From positions 1 to 50,812 of IMG/VR virus record IMGVR_UViG_3300046777_002561: a DNA stretch of 50,812 bases, one strand, 5' to 3'. The notes under the pieces were generated by a model that was given only the letters and a program-made list of their open reading frames with translations, was not told the origin of the DNA and ran no database searches. How positions within the stretch are numbered: the first letter of the stretch is position 1; every line of letters starts with the position of its first letter. This DNA is from a virus. A program made the position numbers and the translations under genes. This document shows, one piece after another, positions 7,180 to 14,067 of this stretch.

Positions 7180-7600
7180 GCTCTTCTTTAGAAGAAGATG
7201 GAAATTTGCTGCTAGCATAGCGAATTACAAGAACACTTAGAGATAATATTAACGTAGTAATACTCATATACAGAATCTCTTCCATATGTTCAGAACCATC
7301 TGCAACAAGATCAACTAAGTGTCTTGTTAGTGCAGTAATTCCAATATAGATAAGAAATCTAACTGGCATATGGTTAGTCTTAAAGTAGATTCCAACCATA
7401 GCACCAATTTCTAAGTAGATAAAAAGTAGCAATATGTCTTGAATAGTTGCATAGTGGTTATAGAACATAGAAATAACTGCATAAGAAGCTGACCACACAG
7501 TCATTGCTCCTATAACAAATAATGCAATGTAGTGAAAAATACTTACTAAATTATTTCCTACTTTCTTCACATTTTCCATTGTTTTGTCCATTAATCCCAC
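7172..7600 (-). CDS. psiE: PsiE-family phosphate-starvation-inducible membrane protein
   Basis: The protein (142 residues from the GTG at 7600, 139 from the ATG at 7591) has four hydrophobic spans and the PsiE signature around YLEIGAMVGIYFK then PVRFLIYIGITALTRH, closely following E. coli PsiE. PsiE is a Pho-regulon inner-membrane protein of unknown function. The GTG at 7600 has an SD (AGAGG) at good spacing; the ATG at 7591 overlaps the previous stop as TAATG, so either start is possible. A small TM peptide overlaps its end. Phage carriage of psiE near phoH is notable. Confidence 0.85.
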   Translation of the reverse strand: MGLMDKTMENVKKVGNNLVSIFHYIALFVIGAMTVWSASYAVISMFYNHYATIQDILLLFIYLEIGAMVGIYFKTNHMPVRFLIYIGITALTRHLVDLVADGSEHMEEILYMSITTLILSLSVLVIRYASSKFPSSSKEEHA

Positions 7601-8223
7601 AATCCTCTATAGTATTTGCCAAACAGTCTAAGTCCGTTGCTAATACGTTCTTCGTGCTTTTTCAAACCTTCATTATCAATCTTAATTGCTAAAAGGCGCT
7701 CTTCATTGCTTTCAAACACTTCATCCTCATTAGGATGAGTAAAGAACTGAGCAGTGTTATCATCATCAGATAATTGTTCAAAGGTCCAGATCATTTCATC
7801 CATGATCCAATCCCACCGCTTGAAATGATTACTATCAACATCCCATTGGTTTTCTTTGTCAGGTGCAGCGGTAGAGCGAAGATGCTCAGGTACATCTTCA
7901 TCATCAGTATGAGGTGCACCGTGTTTGGTTGCCTGAAGTTGCTTTAACATGGGAACAACAATCATAGCCAATGTATGATCCATTCCCCAAGTATCCCAGG
8001 GGTCTATACGAATTTTGATGGTGGGATTACGCTTGCTTTGAATCCATTCACATAAGTCATTTACCCATGTGTTAGCTAACCACTCTGATATACGATCATG
8101 TAGTTTATAATCCCAACGTTCAGCTAACTTATCCTTAGGATAACGCTCATGCCAAAAGAAGATCGCATCCACGATTTGATATGGACCGATCCAATTTTTG
8201 TAAGGACCTATGTAAACTTTCAT
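7591..8223 (-). CDS. Conserved T4-like phage protein (MKVYIGPYKNWIGPYQ type)
   Basis: The 210-residue, Trp-rich, acidic protein opens MKVYIGPYKNWIGPYQIVD, an N-terminus I recognise from many phages as a conserved protein of unknown function. It has a central WDTWGMDHTLA motif and a long acidic stretch near residues 105-170. No TM segment or catalytic motif is apparent. It abuts the gene at 8223 and overlaps psiE at its end. Confidence 0.85.
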   Translation of the reverse strand: MKVYIGPYKNWIGPYQIVDAIFFWHERYPKDKLAERWDYKLHDRISEWLANTWVNDLCEWIQSKRNPTIKIRIDPWDTWGMDHTLAMIVVPMLKQLQATKHGAPHTDDEDVPEHLRSTAAPDKENQWDVDSNHFKRWDWIMDEMIWTFEQLSDDDNTAQFFTHPNEDEVFESNEERLLAIKIDNEGLKKHEERISNGLRLFGKYYRGLWD

Positions 8224-8489
8224 CAGAATGGTGCCTCTTCAATTCCTTCTAGTGGATTGTAATTCTTAAAGTCTTTCTTAGTACAAAGTACCCAATCAGG
8301 AAATGGCCAGTTACTTTGTGGAACTAACACATGGAATTTATCTTCAACCTTTCGCTGAATATATCCCACACGACCATCCTTCAGAATAACAGCTTTGGCC
8401 TTATATCCGCCTTGCCATTCAATCCTTTTTTCTTCGTCCTGATTTTCCGGGATTGCTCTTTGTCTCCTGTTTGGATTCGACAACTTCAT
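8223..8489 (-). CDS. Hypothetical small basic protein, 88 residues
   Basis: Unrecognised. The N-terminus is basic (MKLSNPNRRQR) and the C-terminal half is a compact beta-like domain with KDGRVGYIQRKV and WPFPDWVLC. A clear SD (GAGGA, 8 bases upstream) supports the ATG at 8489 even though it overlaps the preceding gene by 71 bases. Confidence 0.7.
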   Translation of the reverse strand: MKLSNPNRRQRAIPENQDEEKRIEWQGGYKAKAVILKDGRVGYIQRKVEDKFHVLVPQSNWPFPDWVLCTKKDFKNYNPLEGIEEAPF

Positions 8490-8622
8490 TAGATAATTCC
8501 TCTATTGGTTCTGGATCTTTGAATTCTGATTGTTCTACAACGAGTTTCGACACTTTACGAGGCCTTAAGTCGTAATAACTTTTAGGCAATGGTTGAACAC
8601 TTTTAATGAAGGATGCTACCAC
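8419..8622 (-). CDS. Hypothetical small Glu/Lys-rich protein, 67 residues
   Basis: Starts with GTG at 8622, overlapping the end of the upstream gene, and shares 71 bases with the next gene in another frame. Acidic middle (EPIEELSNEVVES) and basic tail (KSGRRKKD). The SD is weak. The long overlap makes this less certain, but without it a gap of about 130 bases would remain. Confidence 0.45.
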   Translation of the reverse strand: MVASFIKSVQPLPKSYYDLRPRKVSKLVVEQSEFKDPEPIEELSNEVVESKQETKSNPGKSGRRKKD

Positions 8623-8858
8623 AATTTTGTCTTTCTTGTTCGTGGTTTACTTGATTCCGAAGTAATTGTCCTCGTTGTTCTTTTATTACCTGTAGTAGTA
8701 GACCACGAAATACTAGACTTGCCTGTTTTAGTGTTTTTACGTTGAGTCATAGTCTGACTGCCAGTTTTTGTCCTCTTGACTGTAAATAATCCCACATCGT
8801 CCTCCAATAAAATATCAAGGCAACGTTGCCTCCGTTTAAAGTTAAATCCTGCAGCCAT
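8616..8858 (-). CDS. Hypothetical basic protein with Thr/Ser/Lys-rich tail
   Basis: 80 residues from the ATG at 8858, which directly follows the stop of the membrane gene at 8860 (TAACATG), so this start is preferred over an upstream in-frame one. The N-terminal 25 residues could be helical; from about residue 30 it is a low-complexity Thr/Lys/Arg/Ser tail, as in some DNA-binding or structural phage proteins. No family recognised. Confidence 0.6.
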   Translation of the reverse strand: MAAGFNFKRRQRCLDILLEDDVGLFTVKRTKTGSQTMTQRKNTKTGKSSISWSTTTGNKRTTRTITSESSKPRTRKTKLW

Positions 8859-8859
8859 G

Positions 8860-9015
8860 TTAAAATAGGATTGCTGCAGCGCCTGCAGCATTAGCTGCAC
8901 TTGCTACCAAGCAATACCAACCAGAAAAACTCTTTTTCATTTTAAAGTATTGTTCGCTTGCACGCCAACACCAAAATGCAAAAAATATGTTAATAGCAAC
9001 CCATACGTAACTCAT
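8860..9015 (-). CDS. Small two-segment membrane protein, 51 residues
   Basis: Found by translating the gap: starts MSYVWVAINIFFAFWCW, has hydrophobic stretches at about residues 3-17 and 32-51 (the second is Ala-rich: ASAANAAGAAAILF) with a basic linker. It follows the preceding stop after 2 bases and is followed by the next ATG after 1 base, which fits the operon. Function unknown; a small phage membrane protein such as a superinfection-exclusion or holin-like factor is possible. Confidence 0.6.
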   Translation of the reverse strand: MSYVWVAINIFFAFWCWRASEQYFKMKKSFSGWYCLVASAANAAGAAAILF

Positions 9016-9017
9016 GA

Positions 9018-9236
9018 TTAATCCGTGTGCGGTGGTATTTCATCTTCTTCGTGCTCAATGTGATCCCACACCCTAATCCACAAGCTACTAGAGTTACCAA
9101 GTTGATCAGCTTGAGTCTTAGGATAACCTTTCTCAATCAACCACTCAGTGATGTTGTTGTTATCAAAGTCAGTATCATGCAACTTTGGAAAACCATACAT
9201 CCATCCTGAAGGAGGATCTATCCATCTTTTGCTCAT
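9018..9236 (-). CDS. Conserved small phage protein (MSKRWIDPPSGW type)
   Basis: 72 residues beginning MSKRWIDPPSGWMYGFPK, an N-terminal pattern I recognise in many T4-like phages, function unknown. The ATG at 9236 forms an ATGA overlap with the previous gene, which fixes the start over the in-frame ATG at 9248. Acidic C-terminus (EHEEDEIPPHTD). Confidence 0.8.
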   Translation of the reverse strand: MSKRWIDPPSGWMYGFPKLHDTDFDNNNITEWLIEKGYPKTQADQLGNSSSLWIRVWDHIEHEEDEIPPHTD

Positions 9237-9517
9237 AATTTCATCCACTTTTCATAAACATAATCATTAATGGTATCGGCAATACCTATACCCCAATTGA
9301 GGTTGTTTTCGTGAGCCTCTTCCCATTCTTCAGTACCTTCTGCAGCATCAATAAATCCTTCTATTTGACGTGCAAACAACTCACCAAATTGTTGGACATC
9401 TAAAAGAGCTTCATCCTGGCACACATCGATTAACCTTCTAACCATATTAAGGTCAGTTGATCCATCGATGCACCAGGCAAGGTCTTCATCATCAATTATA
9501 TCATTAATTCTAACCAT
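9233..9517 (-). CDS. Hypothetical acidic protein, 94 residues
   Basis: Acidic helical protein (starts MVRINDIIDDEDLAWC), no recognised motif. Its ATG overlaps the stop of the secreted His-rich gene as TAATG. Probably a small cytoplasmic accessory protein. Confidence 0.7.
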   Translation of the reverse strand: MVRINDIIDDEDLAWCIDGSTDLNMVRRLIDVCQDEALLDVQQFGELFARQIEGFIDAAEGTEEWEEAHENNLNWGIGIADTINDYVYEKWMKL

Positions 9518-9819
9518 TAATATCTCTCACGCACACATTGAGTGTTATAGTATGCGATGTTTCCATATTGGTCGTATACTGGAACATAAAAGCAACGAGT
9601 TGTAATTCTAGGTACATACATGGGGGCATGGTGATGGTGAAACCCATGTCCATGTTGAATAACAGGTGGTGCATAGACTTGTGGTGCTGCATAAACTTGA
9701 TTTCTGGCTAGCATACTCCCGATAATTATACCAGCAAGCGCTCCCTGCTCTCGTTCGCCCCATGCATAAGCAGGTAAGGATACTGCTGCTAGCAGAAATC
9801 CTAAAAGTATTTTTTTCAT
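9517..9819 (-). CDS. Secreted His-rich small protein
   Basis: The 100-residue protein has a classical signal peptide (MKKILLGFLLAAVSLPAYA, cleavage about residue 19-20), a small Gly/Ala hydrophobic segment near residues 26-37, then a histidine cluster HGHGFHHHH at about residues 56-64 and a Tyr-rich tail with two cysteines. It should be exported to the periplasm or envelope. The His cluster suggests metal binding, by inference only. The segment AGIIIGSMLA resembles glycine-zipper regions of envelope lipoproteins. ATGA coupling to the upstream gene. Confidence 0.75.
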   Translation of the reverse strand: MKKILLGFLLAAVSLPAYAWGEREQGALAGIIIGSMLARNQVYAAPQVYAPPVIQHGHGFHHHHAPMYVPRITTRCFYVPVYDQYGNIAYYNTQCVRERY

Positions 9820-10136
9820 ACGGTCTCCGTATCGTTGAGATATCTAACAGGATAGGTTATTTTACCATCATACTCTAATTGACTACGTTCAAAACTAGTC
9901 ATGTAATCGTCATCAACTAATGACCACGATATTATATATTGTTTTGAGTATTCGTCAGACCACTCAACTTGGTCTCTAAGCGAATCTACAATCATCTGCA
10001 GCTTCTTAGAAGCCATCTCGTTAAACTTGAATGAAAAAAGGTCGTAATAGTACTCCTCACCACCCTTAGCTTTCCAGTAGGGATTGTCGGCAGAACCGTA
10101 GTTTTCATGATATTGTGTACAGATAAGTAGTTTCAT
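9816..10136 (-). CDS. Conserved phage protein (MKLLICTQYHENYG type)
   Basis: 106 residues. The N-terminus MKLLICTQYHENYGS resembles a conserved family in large phages and some bacteria, function unknown. Soluble, mixed alpha/beta, acidic. Coupled to the secreted protein by an ATGA overlap. Confidence 0.75.
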   Translation of the reverse strand: MKLLICTQYHENYGSADNPYWKAKGGEEYYYDLFSFKFNEMASKKLQMIVDSLRDQVEWSDEYSKQYIISWSLVDDDYMTSFERSQLEYDGKITYPVRYLNDTETV

Positions 10137-10149
10137 CTTTATTCCTCAG

Positions 10150-10314
10150 TTAACCAACGTAGTTGCAATATACTTGTTTGACGAATTTACCGCTTTTGTC
10201 GCATAACCATACTGAATATTGGAACCCTGATTTCCTTCCATAATTGATCGCATCTTGCTCAAGATCAAAGTAGTAAGTACTATCAAAATTGACCAACCTG
10301 GTCGCGTATTGCAT
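10150..10314 (-). CDS. Hypothetical protein, 54 residues
   Basis: Gap ORF beginning MQYATRLVNFDSTYYFDLEQ, with two cysteines and a pattern of short beta strands. Its ATG overlaps the stop of the preceding 26-residue gene as TAATG. The coding-like composition and coupling support it; no function can be given. Confidence 0.6.
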   Translation of the reverse strand: MQYATRLVNFDSTYYFDLEQDAINYGRKSGFQYSVWLCDKSGKFVKQVYCNYVG

Positions 10315-10394
10315 TAGATAACCCCATTAAGAATCAAAATCAAACTCGCAAACCCAATGACAACCATACCATAACCTACGATTTGATCCGACAT
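10314..10394 (-). CDS. 26-residue membrane peptide
   Basis: Gap ORF starting MSDQIVGYGMVVIGF, nearly all one hydrophobic span. It begins 1 base after the stop of the TM protein at 10396 and ends in a TAATG overlap with the next gene, so it sits in exact operon register. Family unknown. Confidence 0.5.
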   Translation of the reverse strand: MSDQIVGYGMVVIGFASLILILNGVI

Positions 10395-10395
10395 G

Positions 10396-10620
10396 TTACT
10401 GACCTCTCAATTTACGGTTTGTTTCAATATCATACTCTAGTTGACTCAAACGAATCCTGTAGAGTTGGTAAAAACAGAATGTAAATAATCCTACTCCTGC
10501 TGCACCAACGATTGTATTAGCATCAAACGTCTTAATCAAGATATCTACAACCACTGCAGCAAACACTGCCGCTGCAAGCATTCCAAAAACTTGTAAACCA
10601 GCTTTAACTCTCAAATTCAT
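10396..10620 (-). CDS. Two-TM small membrane protein, 74 residues
   Basis: Hydrophobic spans at about residues 8-30 and 36-53 with a short loop (KTFDANT), then a charged cytoplasmic tail (RIRLSQLEYD). SD AGGAGG lies just upstream of the ATG. No family recognised; topology is that of many small phage inner-membrane proteins. Confidence 0.75.
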   Translation of the reverse strand: MNLRVKAGLQVFGMLAAAVFAAVVVDILIKTFDANTIVGAAGVGLFTFCFYQLYRIRLSQLEYDIETNRKLRGQ

Positions 10621-10629
10621 AAAAACCTC

Positions 10630-10866
10630 CTAGGCTGCTTCGGTGAAAAGTGCATACTTAGCTACGTTCAACTGCTTGCGAATCTGATCACGCAGTGTCT
10701 TACTATCTGGAGCAGAATCAAGCAGCTCTTGAATATCAGAGAGAATACCTGCAGCAAACATCGGCAGGCGATTCTCGTTAGCGAAGATCAACTGCTCGAG
10801 CTCTTCGTGGCTCATACCGAAAGTGTTCATGTTGTGTTGGAAGCGAGCTTTTTCTGCTTGGTTCAT
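10630..10866 (-). CDS. Hypothetical helical protein under an early promoter
   Basis: 78 residues from ATG 10866 (MNQAEKARFQHNMN). This start is chosen over ATGs at 10902 and 10893 because the promoter at 10901-10928 would place the transcript start near 10895 and because the layout matches the promoter-leader-gene arrangement at 19.97 kb. Helical and acidic, with no motif I recognise. Its composition is GC-richer than that of its neighbours. Confidence 0.65.
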   Translation of the reverse strand: MNQAEKARFQHNMNTFGMSHEELEQLIFANENRLPMFAAGILSDIQELLDSAPDSKTLRDQIRKQLNVAKYALFTEAA

Positions 10867-10900
10867 TTGTTTGTTTCCGTTGTTGTTTAACATAACCCCC

Positions 10901-10928
10901 ATTATACAGATATTAGGAAAAAGGTCAA
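10901..10928 (-). promoter_or_regulatory. Sigma70-type early promoter
   Basis: Minus strand TTGACC (10928-10923), 16-base spacer, TATAAT (10906-10901). Immediately downstream is GGGGGTTATG, shared with the rightward promoter at 19941. Confidence 0.8.
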
Positions 10929-10933
10929 CATGT

Positions 10934-11001
10934 AAAATCCCGTGCAGGAATACCTGACTATTTTGGTCAGGTATTTAACTGCTTGATTTAAAAGGGATTT
11001 T
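10934..11001 (-). terminator. Nested inverted repeats between operons, possible terminator
   Basis: Inner stem AATACCTGAC (10949-10958) / GTCAGGTATT (10966-10975), loop 7; outer arms AAAATCCC (10934-10941) / GGGATTTT (10994-11001). On the minus strand the structure ends GGGATTTT just before the -35 box, so it may end the upstream transcript. The T-run is short and there is unpaired material between the stems, so it could also be an operator or an RNA structure. Confidence 0.45.
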
Positions 11002-11004
11002 TAT

Positions 11005-11268
11005 TTAAGTCTCCGTCCACACTTTTGTTTGCTCGAAGCTCTTTTCTTGTTTCGTTTTTTCGTTAAAAAGACGTCTTGGATTGGCACAATAGATGCATTT
11101 TGGATTACCACAGTTCATTGCACTGTGTTTGACAAATCTGTGCGGCTGATCCAAAAAGTCGCTGTATGAAGAGATTCCGTGTTGTTTTGCAATTCTTACT
11201 TGCTGCTTGATGTGATTCTCTTTTTGTTGGATCCGCTTGCTATGTTTTGCTTTGGTTTCTTCATCCAT
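11005..11268 (-). CDS. Conserved small protein with CxxxxCxxC cluster
   Basis: 87 residues, highly basic. Residues 45-67 read HRFVKHSAMNCGNPKCIYCANPRR, i.e. His and Cys residues spaced NCGxxxCxxCxNPR, a pattern I recognise in small conserved bacterial and phage proteins with probable metal binding. A strong SD (AGGAGG) precedes the ATG. It ends just before the nested hairpin. Confidence 0.75.
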   Translation of the reverse strand: MDEETKAKHSKRIQQKENHIKQQVRIAKQHGISSYSDFLDQPHRFVKHSAMNCGNPKCIYCANPRRLFNEKTKQEKSFEQTKVWTET

Positions 11269-11280
11269 ACAGCCTCCTTT

Positions 11281-11706
11281 TTATACACTTTGACGTTCGT
11301 ACACCCTCACTTCATGACCCATGTCCTTATTGAGCAGGGTGTAATAATACTTATGCGATGCACTTGGTAGTTTATCATTGATATGCATCTGAGCACACAA
11401 ATGAGGATCCTCTACATCACCCAATTGAAAGATCAGCACAGGAGGATTCATCTTTTCGTTGTACTCTTTTAGATCAATCTTATCTACACTTTCACCTTTC
11501 TTATCTGCTTCCCATACTTTATCAAATTCAACACGAATTGAACCATTAATTCGCTCTAATGAATTCAACATGCCATATAGTGCTTTTTCTAGATCTTTTT
11601 CGCCCATGTCTCTACAGGAGTAAATAAGACCTTTAAAAAGACTCAATGATGCATCCAATTCAATAATTTGTGTTTCTAACTCACTAAGTTCATGAAAAAG
11701 CTTCAT
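11281..11706 (-). CDS. Hypothetical protein, 141 residues, downstream of ligase
   Basis: N-terminal half is helical and coiled-coil-like (LSELETQIIELDASLSL), C-terminal half beta-rich. Starts with a TAATG overlap to the ligase stop with an SD (GGAG) inside the last ligase codons. Not recognised. Confidence 0.7.
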   Translation of the reverse strand: MKLFHELSELETQIIELDASLSLFKGLIYSCRDMGEKDLEKALYGMLNSLERINGSIRVEFDKVWEADKKGESVDKIDLKEYNEKMNPPVLIFQLGDVEDPHLCAQMHINDKLPSASHKYYYTLLNKDMGHEVRVYERQSV

Positions 11707-13019
11707 TATTTAATCTCCAAACTAGAATCTGCTAATGTCTTATCTTCTCTTATCTCAACAAATACTGGCAAAAATAGACTTTCTACATTGCCACGCTTGT
11801 CTTGAATTCGAGCATTGTACTTGATGGAAACAATCTTACCAACTACGTTAGGTTTAATCGTATCACGATCTAAGTCAGTAAATCCAGTACCTACTCCAAC
11901 TCTGATTACACCATCACTAGACTCAACAACAAGATTGCCTAAACGACCCTTGTTCTTACCAGTCCCCTCTTCCCAATCCACAACCTTAAGGTCACACTCA
12001 AGCTCTCCTTTGAACTTAATCTGACCTTTAGAGCGCTTGTCTTCCCAAATGCCATTTCGATCTTTAAGAATCGTCCCTTCAAAGCCAAGCTGAAGATACT
12101 TATTAAAAAGTTCTGTAGCCTGGTATTGATTTTCTACTTCTTTAGTCTCAACAATCGATAGCAGATGAGATAGATTTTGTGGAACATTGGTAAGCGATGT
12201 AGTGAGAGACTTCAATCGCTTGTGGTAAGGAGTATCAAACACACCTTCAACAAACGAATTGAACGGAATTGCATCCCAAAGTGTAGCCCTAACCATTGCA
12301 GCTTCTGCTTTAGATTGAGTTCCCTTGATCGATTTAGTAAGTATACCGTTTCCAGTCTTACGGTCTAGAGGTTTGCCAGACTCGTTAATCACTAACAGCT
12401 CACCATCAAATACAACATCTTCTTGATAGAACTTAGCAAGCTCAGTAAACGATTGATGGAATAATTCATTTGGAATGTTTAACTCTTTACCATTCCTCGA
12501 ACGTAACTCTACTTTTCCGTTACGGACGATCGCGTTAAAGCGCATGCCGTCCAACTTGAGTTGGACAAAGCCTGGCCAGTTAAACTTTTCGATGAGCTTT
12601 CCCTCAAACCCAGAAGCCAACATGACGGGATACGTTGGAATGAATCGAGGCCAGATTTTGTTGACTGTTGCCTCGCTGACTCCACATCTGAGATCTTTTT
12701 CGATGACTCGTTCAATGACCAAAGCGTCTTCTGCATTAACTGACTCCATAATATAAGTTAGGTGTTCAATACCAGCATTGCCTGTCTTATTACGACTAGA
12801 CAATTCACCAAGTTTGTCCAAAGCACCAGCAAGCGTCAATGTTACTTTGCTCGCTTTGTACTTTGGAATTTTGCGGATATAAAACTGGATAAAAGGATCG
12901 AGTGCTAGCTTGATAACACTCTTAAGTAGGTCGTTATCTGAGTTAGCTCTTAAGATTGCTTCCTTTTCCAAGCGTGAAGACGTCGCTGCTAGCTGAGAAA
13001 TAATTTGGTGTATTGACAT
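11706..13019 (-). CDS. ATP-dependent DNA ligase (T4 gp30-like)
   Basis: The 437-residue enzyme seals nicks using ATP. The adenylated lysine is Lys155 in motif I (KLDGMRF); further nucleotidyltransferase motifs include ELRSRNGKE, FDGELL, LGFEGTILKD and the closing KIKFKGE-like segment. The N-terminus aligns by eye with T4 ligase (IHQIISQLA...LEKEAILRAN..NDLLK), supporting the ATG at 13019; the in-frame codon at 13025 is TTG. No SD is visible, so expression probably depends on coupling to the overlapping upstream gene. Works with the RNase H encoded 1.7 kb upstream in Okazaki-fragment maturation. Confidence 0.95.
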   Translation of the reverse strand: MSIHQIISQLAATSSRLEKEAILRANSDNDLLKSVIKLALDPFIQFYIRKIPKYKASKVTLTLAGALDKLGELSSRNKTGNAGIEHLTYIMESVNAEDALVIERVIEKDLRCGVSEATVNKIWPRFIPTYPVMLASGFEGKLIEKFNWPGFVQLKLDGMRFNAIVRNGKVELRSRNGKELNIPNELFHQSFTELAKFYQEDVVFDGELLVINESGKPLDRKTGNGILTKSIKGTQSKAEAAMVRATLWDAIPFNSFVEGVFDTPYHKRLKSLTTSLTNVPQNLSHLLSIVETKEVENQYQATELFNKYLQLGFEGTILKDRNGIWEDKRSKGQIKFKGELECDLKVVDWEEGTGKNKGRLGNLVVESSDGVIRVGVGTGFTDLDRDTIKPNVVGKIVSIKYNARIQDKRGNVESLFLPVFVEIREDKTLADSSLEIK

Positions 13020-13194
13020 GATCAAATAATGTGTAGTCTGTTTGAATATTGAATTTTAGTCTTTTGTTCGAACCAAGTCCACATGTTACTTTTTCAACAT
13101 CTTCGAGAGTCCTGTATACGCCAATAATCGTTGAAGACTTCGACCTTCCCTTGCTATCTAACTTAATTCCTTCAAGGATGTATCGCTCACTCAT
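12943..13194 (-). CDS. Hypothetical protein overlapping ligase start
   Basis: 83 residues starting MSERYILEGIKLDSKGRSKSST. Start fixed by an ATGA overlap with the DsbA-like gene. The last 77 bases overlap the ligase N-terminal codons in another frame, an unusually long overlap here. First 60 residues look like a small alpha/beta domain; the tail may only be carried by the ligase frame. Confidence 0.6.
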   Translation of the reverse strand: MSERYILEGIKLDSKGRSKSSTIIGVYRTLEDVEKVTCGLGSNKRLKFNIQTDYTLFDHVNTPNYFSASSDVFTLGKGSNLKS

Positions 13195-13469
13195 GATTCT
13201 TGTGCAAGCGACGCTGATAGTGTAATGTTCTCATAGAGAACTTCAAATTCCTCGTGATCAGCTACTTCTTCACTAAAGTTCTGACGATGGAAGACTTTTG
13301 CCATCTTGCGGAATGTTTTCTTGTTGAGAAGATAGTCTTCATGCACAGTGTTAATGATGTCTTTAATAAGATCTCGCTCTGCTTCGATCCTAGTCATACT
13401 ATCAGAGATCTCTTGAAGAGCTAGTCTGATTTTCTTACGATCTTCTGGTGAAGATGGAATATTACTCAT
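13191..13469 (-). CDS. DsbA-like dsDNA-binding late-transcription protein (T4 type)
   Basis: 92-residue helical protein with the segment MTRIEAERDLIKDIIN followed by KKTFRKMAKVFHRQNF, which corresponds to T4 DsbA, a double-stranded DNA-binding protein found near late promoters (unrelated to the disulfide enzyme DsbA). Expected to bind DNA and help late transcription, consistent with the TATAAATA boxes in this genome. Sits in the ligase-RNase H region. ATGA overlap with the next gene. Confidence 0.8.
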   Translation of the reverse strand: MSNIPSSPEDRKKIRLALQEISDSMTRIEAERDLIKDIINTVHEDYLLNKKTFRKMAKVFHRQNFSEEVADHEEFEVLYENITLSASLAQES

Positions 13470-13677
13470 TTACATTTACCTCATAACGATCAAGAACAAA
13501 TAATAAAATGTCAAAGTCTGTTTGATTGAACTTCAACGCCTCAGTACCCATAGTAGTAGGTACTAATTCAAAAGTCAAGCTGTACATCTCACACAATTTA
13601 TACATGTGGCGCCTAGACCATTGGTCATAAGGCCACAATTCTAACAAATAACGGTTAATTGAAAATCCTAGCTTCAT
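13462..13677 (-). CDS. Hypothetical protein, 71 residues
   Basis: Starts MKLGFSINRYLLELWPYDQW; helical with aromatic residues, no known motif. ATGA overlap with the gene upstream and an 8-base overlap with the DsbA-like gene downstream; clearly part of the same leftward operon started at 14037-14064. Confidence 0.65.
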   Translation of the reverse strand: MKLGFSINRYLLELWPYDQWSRRHMYKLCEMYSLTFELVPTTMGTEALKFNQTDFDILLFVLDRYEVNVNE

Positions 13678-14012
13678 CGCCGCATTGAAGCAAAATCTTT
13701 AGCTTGCTCACCAGAAAATACTGGCTGCAGGCATGACTTATGGACAATAGAGATTCCCATCACCTTATCTCCAGTATACTGTGTTGCATCTTTCTTAGCA
13801 GCAACACCTATTCCAGAGTCATGTGATGGGTAGTTTGGAGTTTCACGACGAAACACTTTAGGGGGAACATACTTTCCAGGTTTGCTTATCATAGGTTTTT
13901 TCTGATTAGGATCAATTCCTACTTTACGACACCATGCTGCATATTCAGCTTTCTCTGCCTTTGTTTGTGACTTAGCCTTAACTTGAGACTTGGTCGATGT
14001 ATAAAGAATCAT
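13674..14012 (-). CDS. Conserved phage protein ending in SMRR
   Basis: 112 residues; basic N-terminal half, then KYVPPKVFRRETPNYPS and a C-terminus with HKSCLQPVFSGEQAKDFASMRR. This PPK...ET..YPS plus HKSN/C...QA.D...MRR pattern recurs in T4-like and other phages, function unknown. The ATG at 14012 has SD GGAG 7 bases upstream and is placed correctly after the promoter at 14037-14064. Confidence 0.8.
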   Translation of the reverse strand: MILYTSTKSQVKAKSQTKAEKAEYAAWCRKVGIDPNQKKPMISKPGKYVPPKVFRRETPNYPSHDSGIGVAAKKDATQYTGDKVMGISIVHKSCLQPVFSGEQAKDFASMRR

Positions 14013-14036
14013 ATGTTCTCCAAAGAGTGAAAGACT

Positions 14037-14064
14037 AGTATACATCAACACAAATAAAAGTCAA
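14037..14064 (-). promoter_or_regulatory. Sigma70-type promoter
   Basis: Minus strand TTGACT (14064-14059), 16-base spacer, TATACT (14042-14037), 25 bases before the start at 14012. It would drive the DsbA-like/ligase operon. Confidence 0.75.
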
Positions 14065-14067
14065 GTG

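Noticed and set aside
9510-9692. Leftward ORF inside the secreted His-rich gene
   Set aside because: Another frame of the same region; the signal-peptide frame is clearly the real one.
12475-12756. ORFs on both strands inside the ligase gene
   Set aside because: They overlap conserved ligase motifs in other frames and have no coding signature.
13191-13469. DsbA-like gene as a disulfide oxidoreductase
   Set aside because: There is no CxxC or thioredoxin fold; the match is to the T4 DNA-binding protein of the same name.
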